Assembly: GCA_023898685.1 (NCBI GenBank)
Contig: CP060234.1
Coordinates: 1,240,001-1,304,000, forward strand
DNA length: 64,000 bases
Reading direction: 5' to 3'
From: Phycisphaeraceae bacterium
Lineage (GTDB): Bacteria; Planctomycetota; Phycisphaerae; Phycisphaerales; UBA1924
In this document: positions 34,140 to 42,302 of the stretch, piece after piece
How positions within the stretch are numbered: position 1 is the first letter of the stretch
Layout: every line of letters begins with the position of its first letter
Notes under the pieces: generated by a model
Told to the model about the DNA's origin: nothing
Databases searched by the model: none
The model's input: the letters and a program-made list of their open reading frames with translations, nothing else
Position numbers and translations under genes: made by a program

Positions 34140-34257
34140 GGTCTACCCCTTGCTCGGGTGCGTCGAGTCGTGGCCCGGAAACGGATAGTATCGGTCTGCG
34201 CCGGGCGGGCCGAGCAGGTGGGTGGTGAGTGTTTCTCCCCGGAACGGGCCATTCATC

Positions 34258-34344
34258 GCGGGTGTGGCGGAACTGGCAGACGCGCGGGGTTTAGGTCCCC
34301 GTGGCCCTTATCAGGCCGTGCAGGTTCGAATCCTGTCACCCGCA
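34258..34344 (+). tRNA. tRNA-Leu (anticodon UAG)
   Basis: 87 bases. The acceptor stem is GCGGGTG with CACCCGC, the discriminator base is A, the anticodon stem-loop is CGGGG-TTTAGGT-CCCCG (anticodon TAG), the T arm is CAGGTTCGAATCCTG, and a long variable arm (GGCCCTTATCAGGCC region) is typical of a class II tRNA. The 3' CCA is not encoded. It stands alone between the divergent DoxX and HDOD genes. Confidence 0.95.
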
Positions 34345-34506
34345 TTGTCGGCCCGGGTGGTCGAGGCGGGCGGGTCGCGGATCGGCCGGCGATCGGATTC
34401 GCGGGCCCTTCGGCAATCCTGAGTGAATTCCGATCGCGATGGGGCAAGTGTCGCGTCCGCATCGCCGATGGTGACTTCCGAATCCTGGCCGAAGGAGAAA
34501 CAGGGC

Positions 34507-35391
34507 ATGAGCATCAATGCAGCCGCACGCGAGCAGAAGGTCCGGGAAGCGCTGAGCGAGATCAGCCACATCGCCACGTTGCCCGAGATCACCATGCGGA
34601 TCATCAATCTCGTCGAGGACACCTCTTCGACGGCGCAGGATCTGCAGAACGTCATCTCGAACGACCCGGCGTTGTGCGCCCGGATCCTCAAGGTCGTGAA
34701 CTCGTCGTTCTACGGGCTTCCGGGCCAGGTGTCGTCGATCAACCGGGCGATCGTGATGCTCGGGCTGAACGCGGTGAAGAACATCGCGATCGCGGCGAGC
34801 CTGGCGAAGCTGTTCCGCGGCGGCGATCTGACCCCGCAGTTCTCGGCGAAGATGCTCTGGAGCCACTCCAACGCGGTCGCGATCGCGAGCAAGATGATCG
34901 CGAACGAGCTGAACCTGGGACTTGGCGACGAGGCGTATCTGGCGGGTCTGATCCACGACATCGGGATCATGCTCGAGATGCAGTATGACCGCAACCAGCT
35001 CATCGACGTGGTGTCGCGAACTGGCTGCGACAGTTCGGGCGTGCCCGCCAACGACATGCTCGAGGTCGAGCTGGGCGTGTTCGGCGCGACGCACGAGGAC
35101 TTCGGCCGCGGGCTGTGCGTGCAGTGGAAGTTCCCGGTGTCGTTCGCCGCGGTGTGCGGATATCACCACAACCCGGCGGGCGCTCCCGAGGAGCACAGCA
35201 AGCTGGTGAACCTGGTGGCCGTGGCCGACCGTGTCGCGGCGAATCTCGGTTCGCACTACCGGCTCGACCTGATCTCGACCGAGGTCCCGAGCGAGGCGAT
35301 GGACGCGATCGGGCTGACCAGCCACATGCTCGAGCAGTTGATGCCGAAGATCGAAGAGGCGCTGAGCGTCGGCGAGATCTCGCTGACCTGA
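34507..35391 (+). CDS. HDOD-domain signalling protein
   Basis: 294 residues from ATG 34507 with CGAAGGAG upstream; an ATG at 34423 has none. HDOD domain spans about 15-215: LPEITMRIINLVEDTSSTAQ, then LQNVISNDPALCARILKVVN and SSFYGLPGQVSSINRAIVML, followed by the degenerate HD region (WSHSNAVAIASKM, AGLIHDIGIMLEM) and YHHNPAG. HDOD proteins are regulators of motility, DNA repair or c-di-GMP responses without phosphodiesterase activity. Followed by its own terminator. Confidence 0.88.
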   Translation: MSINAAAREQKVREALSEISHIATLPEITMRIINLVEDTSSTAQDLQNVISNDPALCARILKVVNSSFYGLPGQVSSINRAIVMLGLNAVKNIAIAASLAKLFRGGDLTPQFSAKMLWSHSNAVAIASKMIANELNLGLGDEAYLAGLIHDIGIMLEMQYDRNQLIDVVSRTGCDSSGVPANDMLEVELGVFGATHEDFGRGLCVQWKFPVSFAAVCGYHHNPAGAPEEHSKLVNLVAVADRVAANLGSHYRLDLISTEVPSEAMDAIGLTSHMLEQLMPKIEEALSVGEISLT

Positions 35392-35436
35392 CGGCGCACC
35401 GCCACGGGGCGGCTCACGGATCTCTTTCTCCCTCCG

Positions 35437-35470
35437 GGCGACTGCGTTCGTATGCAGTCGCCTCTTTTCT
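35437..35470 (+). terminator. Intrinsic terminator after the HDOD gene
   Basis: Perfect 9-bp stem GGCGACTGC (35437-35445) / GCAGTCGCC (35454-35462) with an eight-base loop, followed by TCTTTTCT. It lies 45 bases after the HDOD stop. From here to about 35770 I see no gene, only small hairpins and an unconvincing minus-strand frame. Confidence 0.85.
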
Positions 35471-35772
35471 GCGCGGGCGGCGGCTCATTCTGGCTTCCCT
35501 GTGCCTTGTGCCGCGGAACAGAGGAAGCAGAACTCGAAGGCGAGGCGGCCCCGTCGTTTGCGGGCGCTCTGCACAAAGGTCGCCCAACTTCCAGTTGAGA
35601 GAAGGGTGGATACCGAATCGGGATTCGTCGACGCGCGTGCGAGGCCGTGGCCCCACCTCGCCCCGGTCGCTGTGGAGAGGTCGACGACGCGGAGCGTCGG
35701 CGGGAGAGGGGCTCGGTCTCTCCTCCTGCTTCAACGGTCGTTGCGACGGGGGCGAGGAGACCGGGGAGCCCC

Positions 35773-35800
35773 TTGTATGTTCCCCATGTTGTAGAAGTAT
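35773..35800 (+). promoter_or_regulatory. Candidate sigma-70 promoter for the IS110 leader RNA
   Basis: TTGTAT (35773-35778), 16-base spacer, AAGTAT (35795-35800), in a locally AT-rich patch. Transcription would begin about five bases before the first strong stem of the leader. In IS110 elements a promoter is often completed across the joined ends of the excised circle. Confidence 0.4.
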
Positions 35801-35804
35801 CGTT

Positions 35805-35978
35805 CATCCGGTGATCGTCGAAGCGAGCGTCGCGAGCGGAGGCGATCACCGGTTCGGGTCGCGAGACCGTCAGCCCCTTGGTCTTCGAGACCGTGGGTGA
35901 GCCTGGTCCCGGCCCGGTCATGTCCGAGCCCGAACAGTCGCCGGGGCCTCGAGCCCGCATCTGCAAGGAAGGGACGGT
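35805..35978 (+). ncRNA. Candidate IS110 bridge RNA
   Basis: IS110-family recombinases use a bridge RNA encoded in the left-end leader to pair target and donor DNA. The ~174 bases before this transposase have that position and scale, and no reading frame. A perfect 10-bp stem CCGGTGATCG (35808-35817) / CGATCACCGG (35843-35852) carries a 25-base loop, followed by small hairpins GGTC-GCGA-GACC (35857-35868), GGTCT-TCG-AGACC (35880-35892) and GGGC-CTCGA-GCCC (35944-35956). Structure and limits are read by eye. Which loop would guide target or donor is unknown. Confidence 0.42.
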
Positions 35979-36923
35979 ATGGCATCTGACGTGTACTTCG
36001 TCGGCATCGACGTCTCCAAGAAGTGGCTCGACGTCGCCTCGACCCGGGGCGGCGATCCGGTCCGGTTCCCCAACACCCCCGAGGGACGCCGCTCGGTCAT
36101 CGAGCACGCCGGAACCCCGGCCGGCATCGTCGTCGAGGCCACCGGCGGGCACGAGCGGTCGCTGGTGGCCGAGCTGGCCGCCGTGGGTCTGCCGGTCGTG
36201 GTCGTCAACCCGCGTCAGGTGCGCGACTACGCGCGTGCCACCGGGCGTCTGGCCAAGACCGACCGGATCGACGCGGCGATCCTCGCGCGGTTCGGCGAGG
36301 CGGTGCGTCCGGAGGTCCGCCCGATCCCGGACGAGCAGAGCGTGCAGCTGGAGGAGTTGCTGGCCAGACGCCGGCAGGTGCTGCAGATGCACGTGGCCGA
36401 GCGGAACCGGGTCTACACGGCCCGGAGCGACCGTGTGCGTCGGAGCATCGTGGGCGTGATCGAGCGTCTGGAGGCCGAGCTCCGGTCGATCGACGAGGAC
36501 CTGGGCGACCTGATCCGCTCGAGCCCGGTGTGGCGGGAGAAGCAGAATCTGCTCAAGAGCGTGCCGGGCATCGGCGACCGGACGGCGTTGACGCTGATCG
36601 CCTCGCTGCCCGAGCTGGGGCGGGCCTCGCGTCGCCAGATCGCGGCGTTGGTGGGCGTAGCGCCGATCAACCGCGACAGCGGCGTGATGCGTGGTCGGCG
36701 GACGACGGCCGGTGGCCGCCCGCACGTGCGGAGCATGCTGTACATGGCCACGCTGTCGGCGACGAGGCACAACCCGCGGGTCCGGGCCCACTACAAAGCC
36801 CTGCTCGCGGCGGGCAAGGCCAAGAAGGTCGCGCTGGTCGCGTGCATGCGCAAGCTGCTGGTCATCCTCAACGCCATGCTCCGCGACGGAAAAACATGGC
36901 GGCAGACCGCCGATACGCCTTGA
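35979..36923 (+). CDS. IS110-family DEDD transposase/recombinase
   Basis: 314 residues, with AAGGAAGGGACGGT before the ATG. The N-terminal RuvC-like DEDD domain has Asp11 (VGIDVSKKW), Glu53 (VVEATGGHER) and Asp95/Asp98 (LAKTDRIDAAILARFGEAV). A coiled-coil linker spans about 125-180. The C-terminal Transposase_20 domain has the helix-hairpin-helix PGIGDRTALTLIASL, the conserved serine site (about Ser234 in NRDSGVMRGRR) and GGRPHVRSMLYMATL. Length and motifs are intact, so it may be active. Confidence 0.95.
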   Translation: MASDVYFVGIDVSKKWLDVASTRGGDPVRFPNTPEGRRSVIEHAGTPAGIVVEATGGHERSLVAELAAVGLPVVVVNPRQVRDYARATGRLAKTDRIDAAILARFGEAVRPEVRPIPDEQSVQLEELLARRRQVLQMHVAERNRVYTARSDRVRRSIVGVIERLEAELRSIDEDLGDLIRSSPVWREKQNLLKSVPGIGDRTALTLIASLPELGRASRRQIAALVGVAPINRDSGVMRGRRTTAGGRPHVRSMLYMATLSATRHNPRVRAHYKALLAAGKAKKVALVACMRKLLVILNAMLRDGKTWRQTADTP

Positions 36924-37043
36924 CATCGAACACAGTCGCTCACCCGCCAGCGCTCCGCGGGGCAAGTTGGGAAAGCCCGCACCGATCGCGGAACCTCCCA
37001 AGATGCCTCGCTCGCTCAGGATTCGTCTTGGATGTCTCGCCGC

Positions 37044-37120
37044 GTGCCGTGGAGACGCGCCGCTTCTCCACGACCGACGCCCCAGATCGTGGAGAAACCG
37101 AGGACGGTGTCTCCACGCCA
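37044..37120. repeat. Palindromic repeat, family R3 (copy 2)
   Basis: Same layout as 20852-20929: GTGCCGTGGAGACGCG, TTCTCCACGACCG, ATCGTGGAGAAACCGAGGAC, GTGTCTCCACGCCAC. The outer arms have slight mismatches here. It ends just before the stop of the SCO1-like gene. Confidence 0.8.
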
Positions 37121-37133
37121 CCCAAGTGCCTTC

Positions 37134-37868
37134 TTACCCCAGCGCCTCCCGCGCCTCCTCGATCAGCTTGTCCACCTGCGCCGGGTCGGTGTACCAGTAG
37201 AGCCCGATGAGCCGCCGGTCGGGCCCCACGAGCATGAGCCGTGTCGGGTGCAGGATGTTGTTCATCGCCGTGCCGTCGGGGGCGGAGACCTGCACGTCGG
37301 CCTGCTCGCGCACGTCGAAGCCCAGGCTGTTCTTCACCAGCTCGCGCACCAGGTCGGGGCCGCCGGTCAGGAACCGCCACCGCGTCGGGTCGGCCCCGTA
37401 CGACTCGCCGAACGAGCGGATCACCGCCGGCGTATCCCTTCCCCCGTCGACGCTGATGCTCAGCAGGCGGAGGCTCTTGGGGCCCAGCTCGGCCGTGCGG
37501 TCCTGGATGTCCCGCATCACCTTCGCGATCTCGGGGCAGGGCCCGTTACAGCTCGTGAAAAAGAACGTCAGCACCGTCACGCGCCCGTCGAGAAGCGACT
37601 GGTCGACCGAAAGGCCGTCCTGATCAATCAGGTGGAAGTCGGCGACCCTGAACGACGCGTAGGGGTTCTCCTCATCATCATCTTCATGCGGGGCCGGCTC
37701 CAGCAGCGAGGTCTCGCCTTGGGGCCCGCGCTCCGGCGTCGGCCGATTCGAACGCGCAAAGTAGCCCGCGATCAGCCCCGCGATGATGCCCATCCCCACC
37801 GCCGCCGCGAACATCAGCAGGAATGAGCGGACCGCCCCGCCCCGCTTGGCTGGTTGTGGTTCGTCCAT
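37134..37868 (-). CDS. SCO1/SenC-family copper chaperone
   Basis: 244 residues, thioredoxin-fold protein tethered to the membrane (helix about 14-37). The copper-site residues are Cys107 and Cys111 (TSCNGPCPEI) and His207 (ILHPTRLMLV). The family delivers copper to the CuA centre of cytochrome c oxidase or acts as a thiol reductase. GGAGG lies five bases before the ATG. No oxidase gene is adjacent. Confidence 0.9.
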   Translation of the reverse strand: MDEPQPAKRGGAVRSFLLMFAAAVGMGIIAGLIAGYFARSNRPTPERGPQGETSLLEPAPHEDDDEENPYASFRVADFHLIDQDGLSVDQSLLDGRVTVLTFFFTSCNGPCPEIAKVMRDIQDRTAELGPKSLRLLSISVDGGRDTPAVIRSFGESYGADPTRWRFLTGGPDLVRELVKNSLGFDVREQADVQVSAPDGTAMNNILHPTRLMLVGPDRRLIGLYWYTDPAQVDKLIEEAREALG

Positions 37869-37892
37869 GCCGACCTCCGTTCAGAACGCGGG

Positions 37893-37953
37893 GCGCGAGC
37901 GACACGATTCTCCCCGCGATGGCGACCCAAAGCGCGAATCGTGTCGCTCGCGC
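37893..37953. repeat. Inverted repeat, family R5 (copy 1)
   Basis: Perfect 18-bp arms GCGCGAGCGACACGATTC (37893-37910) and GAATCGTGTCGCTCGCGC (37936-37953) around a 25-base loop, between the SCO1-like and glycoside hydrolase genes. A degenerate copy is at 58050-58107. Confidence 0.8.
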
Positions 37954-37977
37954 TCCTCGCCCTGAAGGGTACCACCC

Positions 37978-39237
37978 TCAATCGTGCATGATCGTCCGCA
38001 GCGGCACACGCCGCTTCAGCCGCTCGCTCTCCGCCTGGGGCGTGTCGGCCGACCCCGGCGCCCGGCTGTGGAACAGCGACGAGTAGGCGAACAGCACGAA
38101 TCGCTTGTCATCGTCGTGCATCTTCACCTGCCCCAGCGTCTGCCGGCCCGAATCGTGCTTGTAGACACCGATCCCGGGGGCGATCGCCCCCCGCCGATGC
38201 ACAGCCGCCTCCCACGCCCGGAGGTCGCCGCTGAACTGCGCGTCGTTGTCGGTGTACAGCATGGGCATCAGCACGTCGACCCAGCCCAGGTTGGCCCACC
38301 TCGCCGCGTCCTGGAGCTGCTGGTCCCTCGCCATCTCCGGGCGCCGCCACACCGCGGCCGAGAGCGTCACGCCCTCGCGCGTGTTCACCGCCTCCTCGCG
38401 GATCCGATGCACCAGGTCGCTGATCCGATCACGCACCCACGCCCGCATCGCGGCGGGGTCGACCTTCGCGTCGGCCGAGAGCCCCTTTGCCTGGCGGAAC
38501 AGCGCCCGTGAGACCGCGTCACCCGGATACCACCGGTCCTTCTCCAGCGACTCGCTGATGAAGCGGATGTAGTCGAGATGGATCCCGTCCACCTCGTACC
38601 GCGACACGATGTCGCGCACCACCGACACGATGTGGTCCTGCACGTCCTCGAGCACCGGGTTCGCGATCACGTACTCGTCGCTCAGGGGCTGCTCGACGCC
38701 CCGGTCGTCCTTCAGCCGCCACGAGCGGTGTGACCGCCAGGGGTGCGACGCCGACACGGGCTCGACCTTGCCCTTCCACAGCGGCATCACGTTCATCCAC
38801 GCATGGATCCGCATCCCTCGCCGGTGGGCCTCGCGCACCGCCACCTCGAGCGGGTCGTAGCCCGGACCCTTGCGCACCTCCGCCTCGGTGGGCGGCGTCT
38901 TGTCGTCATTGCCGTCGCGGAACAGTTCCTGCCCCCAGGGCTCGAGCCGGCTCTCGTAATAGGCGTCGGCCTGCCCCCGAACCTGCCAGAACACATCGGT
39001 GAACCCCATCTGTGAGGCGTCCCGCATGATCGTGCGCACGTCGTCGGCCGTGATGTAGTCCCACCGCGTCACCCACACGCCCCGCAGCGGGTCGGCCATC
39101 CCCAGCCGCTCGGGAGCCGCCGTGAAAACCTCCCCGATCGTGTCCACCGCCCGCTCGGCCGCGCGGCAGCCCGTGACGCTCACCACGCCGCACAACGCCG
39201 CGGCAAACCACACCATCCGTGTCCAGCTCAGCCTCAT
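37978..39237 (-). CDS. GHL10 (family 10-like) glycoside hydrolase lipoprotein
   Basis: 419 residues from ATG 39237 with GGAGAGG upstream. The lipoprotein signal has a lipobox with Cys24 (SVTGC). The TIM-barrel domain matches glycosyl hydrolase-like 10 (DUF187): RGVWVTRWDYIT, the VRGQADAYYESRLEPWGQEL region, GMRIHAWMNV, VDGIHLDYIRF and VDVLMPMLYTDND. Acidic catalytic candidates are Asp in HLDYIRF and the later MLYTDND. Likely envelope-attached and acting on peptidoglycan or another polysaccharide; specificity is unknown. Confidence 0.87.
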   Translation of the reverse strand: MRLSWTRMVWFAAALCGVVSVTGCRAAERAVDTIGEVFTAAPERLGMADPLRGVWVTRWDYITADDVRTIMRDASQMGFTDVFWQVRGQADAYYESRLEPWGQELFRDGNDDKTPPTEAEVRKGPGYDPLEVAVREAHRRGMRIHAWMNVMPLWKGKVEPVSASHPWRSHRSWRLKDDRGVEQPLSDEYVIANPVLEDVQDHIVSVVRDIVSRYEVDGIHLDYIRFISESLEKDRWYPGDAVSRALFRQAKGLSADAKVDPAAMRAWVRDRISDLVHRIREEAVNTREGVTLSAAVWRRPEMARDQQLQDAARWANLGWVDVLMPMLYTDNDAQFSGDLRAWEAAVHRRGAIAPGIGVYKHDSGRQTLGQVKMHDDDKRFVLFAYSSLFHSRAPGSADTPQAESERLKRRVPLRTIMHD

Positions 39238-39301
39238 GCCGCCTCTCCGGGGTTGTCGGCCCACCACCATACGCGAAGCCGCGCCCCTTTACACTGCCCG
39301 C

Positions 39302-40510
39302 ATGCCCGATACCACACCCGCGATCTTCTTCGACGACGGCCGGGGCTCGCTCGCGCCGCTCCGCGACCTGAGGCCCATCTTCGACGTGCGCACGGGCGCG
39401 CTCACCATCCTCGATCGGCTGACCAGGGCCCTTTCGCTTGAACCGATCGCCCTGTTCGTGCAGCCCGCGCTCGCCGACCTCGCCGCCGAGCGGCACGACC
39501 AGCCGATCAACGCGCTGCCCCAGGTTGAGGGCCCGGTGCTGCTGATCAACGGACGCTGCCCGCTGCCGCTCGATGTGATCGCCGCCCTCGAGCCGGGCCG
39601 GGCCGCGGTGGAGACCGCCTCGGGTGACCTCATCGCCGCCTATGCCGACGTCGAGACGATCCGCGCGCTGCTCGAGGGGGGCGCGCCCGATCTCGACACG
39701 ATCGACGTGCACGACCGCGTGCTCATGACCAGGCCCTGGCACACGCGCACCTTCCGCGACCCCAGCCTCGACCTCGATCTGGGGCTCCTGCTCGCCGAGC
39801 TCCGGGGCCCCGAGCCCGAGGGCTGCTGCCTGATCGGCGACCAGCCGCTGCACGTCGCCCCCGGCGTCACCATCCACCCCGCGTCGGTCTTCGACACCAA
39901 GGCCGGCCCCATCGTCATCGCCCCCGGCGCGACCGTCCGCCCCCGGGCGACGATCATCGGGCCGGCGTACATCGGCCCGGGCTCGACCGTCCTCGACGCC
40001 GCCCTGATCAAGCCACACACCGCGATCGGCCCGGTCTGCAAGGTCGCGGGCGAGGTCGGCGGAACGGTCATCCAGGGCTACTCGAACAAGGCCCACGACG
40101 GGCATCTGGGCGACAGTTGGCTGGGAGAGTGGGTCAACCTCGGGGCCGCGACGGTCAATTCCAATCTGCTCAACACCTACGGCGAGGTCACCGCCGTCGC
40201 CGAGCCCGGCGCCCCGCGCGAGCGCACGGGAGAGACCTTCTTCGGCTGCGTGCTCGCCGACCACACCAAGACCGCGATCGGCACGCGGATCATGACGGGC
40301 TCGATCGTCCACACCGGCGCGATGTGGGCCGCGACGGCGCCGATCTCGGGGTGCGTCGACCGGTTCACTTGGGCGACCGACGCGGGCGTGCGGCGGTACA
40401 AGCTCAACAAATTCGTCGATGTGATGCGGGCCGCAATGGCGCGACGAACCGTCGAGCCAAGCGAAGCGTACACCCGCCGGATTGCCCAACTCGCTGCGCC
40501 GGGAGACTGA
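39302..40510 (+). CDS. GlmU-like sugar nucleotidyltransferase / left-handed beta-helix protein
   Basis: 402 residues from ATG 39302. The N-terminal half (about 1-170) is a divergent nucleotidyltransferase (IFFDDGRGSLAPLRDLRPIF). The C-terminal half is a hexapeptide left-handed beta-helix (VTIHPASVFDTKAGPIVIAP, GATVRPRATIIGPAYIGPGS, AAIKPHTAIG-like turns). This matches the alternative bacterial GlmU family proposed to make UDP-N-acetylglucosamine where classical GlmU is absent. Active-site His is probably in SNKAHDGHLGDSWLG. Divergent from the hydrolase gene. Confidence 0.85.
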   Translation: MPDTTPAIFFDDGRGSLAPLRDLRPIFDVRTGALTILDRLTRALSLEPIALFVQPALADLAAERHDQPINALPQVEGPVLLINGRCPLPLDVIAALEPGRAAVETASGDLIAAYADVETIRALLEGGAPDLDTIDVHDRVLMTRPWHTRTFRDPSLDLDLGLLLAELRGPEPEGCCLIGDQPLHVAPGVTIHPASVFDTKAGPIVIAPGATVRPRATIIGPAYIGPGSTVLDAALIKPHTAIGPVCKVAGEVGGTVIQGYSNKAHDGHLGDSWLGEWVNLGAATVNSNLLNTYGEVTAVAEPGAPRERTGETFFGCVLADHTKTAIGTRIMTGSIVHTGAMWAATAPISGCVDRFTWATDAGVRRYKLNKFVDVMRAAMARRTVEPSEAYTRRIAQLAAPGD

Positions 40511-41472
40511 TGATGCCCATCCGAACCGTCTTCCTGGTGGCCGTGGTCGTGATTCCGTGCCTTGCGCTCTACCAGAACGAAACCGATCCTGAAGCCGACC
40601 GCGAGGCCCAGATCCAGCGGTTCCGCGAACAGCTCGCCGACCTCGAAAATCGAATCCCCGAGATCCACACTCGAATCAAAGAGGAAATCGACGCACTGGA
40701 CAAGCGTCTGTCGCGCGATCGGGACTATGCGCTCGCGTTTCCCTGGGCCGAGGAATGGGCTGGCGCCTACTACGACGGCGACGGCCTGGGCGTGAACCGA
40801 ACGATACTGATCGCCCCGGAGAACGGCCTGCTCTACACCTGGTACGGCTGTCTGGGGCTCTATGACGCCAACAGTGGGCCCATCGTGCGGTTCGACGACG
40901 ACAGCCTTTTCGTCAGCCCCGCCATCGACCCAACAACCGCGGAATTGTGCTTCCTGTCCGAGCGAATCTACCTCGTCCGATGGGGCCTCTGCCACTATCT
41001 CGTTCCCGAGGAGCGGATGCTCGATTTCTGCAACGACTACAACCAGCAACGGAACACCCCGTGGTTCTTCGGCTACCCGCTGCGCGAAAAGGACAAGGGC
41101 CTGGATCGCCGCGGCGTTCCCGAGGTGCCCACCGAGTACGCCCGGTTCCTGCTGCGCGAGCCGATCAGCGCCGAGATCGTCGAACTGTCCGAGCCCCAGG
41201 AGTGCGAGAACGCCTGCGGCAACAGCCTGGCGATTGTGGAGGTCGCTCTCGATGCCGGCCGCGACAAGGACATCTACCTGGGCATGACGTGGAACATCGG
41301 CTGGAACGATGGTCTGGCCCACCAAGGTAGCTTGACGATCACGGAGGTCTACGAGAACACCTCAAAGGGCCGCCTCGTCATGTGGGAGAACCTAAAGAAG
41401 GCCGTGCTTCCAAAGGTCGGCGACACGATCTGGTCGACCTCCACGCCGCCCGATGCCACATTGGACGATTGA
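40510..41472 (+). CDS. Exported protein of unknown function with N-terminal coiled coil
   Basis: 320 residues; the ATG at 40510 overlaps the previous stop (TGATG), with GGGAG just upstream; ATG 40513 is an equal alternative. Signal peptide or anchor about 1-20 (MMPIRTVFLVAVVVIPCLAL). A charged coiled coil follows (REAQIQRFREQLADLENRIP, then EIHTRIKEEIDALDKRL). The rest (about 65-320) has several Trp and paired Cys (YGCLGLYD, ELCFLS, GLCHYL, FCNDY, ECENACG). The family is not recognised. Codon use looks a little less GC-biased than its neighbours. Confidence 0.7.
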   Translation: MMPIRTVFLVAVVVIPCLALYQNETDPEADREAQIQRFREQLADLENRIPEIHTRIKEEIDALDKRLSRDRDYALAFPWAEEWAGAYYDGDGLGVNRTILIAPENGLLYTWYGCLGLYDANSGPIVRFDDDSLFVSPAIDPTTAELCFLSERIYLVRWGLCHYLVPEERMLDFCNDYNQQRNTPWFFGYPLREKDKGLDRRGVPEVPTEYARFLLREPISAEIVELSEPQECENACGNSLAIVEVALDAGRDKDIYLGMTWNIGWNDGLAHQGSLTITEVYENTSKGRLVMWENLKKAVLPKVGDTIWSTSTPPDATLDD

Positions 41473-41478
41473 CGCCCC

Positions 41479-41798
41479 TCAGCCCGCCTTCACCGCCTCC
41501 ACCGCCCCCTCCAGCAGCTTCAACGCCGACTCCGCGCTCTGCCGCCCGATCATGATCGTGTGCACCGACGCCTGCTCGAGAATCTGATTGCGCACCAAGC
41601 TCGACACCTCAACCGCGACGACGGTGTCCTCGATCCGCGAGATCGCACCGCTCACGTTCTCGTACTGCTTCGCGAGCGCGGTCCGCTCCGAGTCGAGCCC
41701 CTTGAGCCGCCCGCCGATCCGCCCCCGCTCGCCGTTCACAGGCCCGCCGCGTCCCGAACTGAGCGCAGCGCCCGGTTCACGCCGAGCGGCCGAGCCAT
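41479..41798 (-). pseudogene. Flagellin C-terminal remnant
   Basis: An 86-codon frame (GTG at 41739) reads ISRIEDTVVAVEVSSLVRNQ and ILEQASVHTIMIGRQSAESA, closely following the C-terminal D0 helix of flagellins (RDTDxAxESSxLVRNQILQQ). Just upstream, in another frame, is MARPLGVNRALRSVRDAAGL, which would continue the helix if a frameshift near 41740 is corrected. There is no room for an N-terminal half before the next gene at 41872. Substitutions at conserved DTD and AQAN positions also suggest decay. It could instead be a short expressed peptide. Confidence 0.6.
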
Positions 41799-41871
41799 GG
41801 GCGAGATCCGCATGGCGACCGGATCGACCCGAAGACCGCCCGAATGATCCCCGATCGGCCTAGGGTCATCC

Positions 41872-42126
41872 GTGTCCAATGACCTGTACGACGACGCACC
41901 CGATTCGGAGGACGACCTCCACCCCGAGGGCCCATCCGCCGCCGACCTCGAACGATTCGGCGACGAGTTTCGTACCTGCCCCGAATGCGGCTCGCAGGTC
42001 TACGACCAGGCCCCCCTCTGTCCGGAATGCGGCCACGCGTTCGAGGAACGCACCAAGGCCCCGCTCTGGCTCATTCTCACGGTCGTGGTCGTGCTGGCCG
42101 CCTTCGCCCTCGTCTTCGTGCTCTGA
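41872..42126 (+). CDS. Small zinc-ribbon membrane protein
   Basis: 84 residues from GTG 41872. The acidic N-terminus is followed by a zinc ribbon with two CxxC knuckles (TCPECGSQ and LCPECGHAF, about 36-56) and one C-terminal membrane helix (LWLILTVVVVLAAFALVFVL). This topology is common in planctomycetes, but the role is unknown. The ribbon would face the cytoplasm. Confidence 0.72.
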   Translation: MSNDLYDDAPDSEDDLHPEGPSAADLERFGDEFRTCPECGSQVYDQAPLCPECGHAFEERTKAPLWLILTVVVVLAAFALVFVL

Positions 42127-42302
42127 GTGGCCCGCAATCCGAATACAACCCGGCCGGACCCCGCCTGAGTGTGGATTCCGGCCCAGTAGCCGGGAAAAAT
42201 CGCCGATGAACCGCGGCCTCAGGCCGCCCCGACCGTAAGGTTTGAGTCGAACCGCCGCCTCGGGAGGGAGCGGCGATATCACACCGCTTCAGGAGACCCG
42301 CG

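Larger units (their letters stand above)
35773..37040 (+). mobile_element. IS110-family insertion sequence (ends approximate)
   Basis: Contains one DEDD transposase gene (35979-36923), a structured leader of about 174 bases and about 120 bases of non-coding DNA downstream. IS110 elements lack terminal inverted repeats, so the ends cannot be set from this copy. The left end is placed near the promoter-like hexamers at 35773, and the right end just before palindrome R3 at 37044. Both limits are estimates of tens of bases or worse. Confidence 0.6.

Noticed and set aside
35414..35734. 106-aa minus-strand frame between the HDOD terminator and the IS110 element
   Set aside because: No ribosome binding site, Arg/Pro-rich composition, and it overlaps the terminator stem; not supported as a gene.
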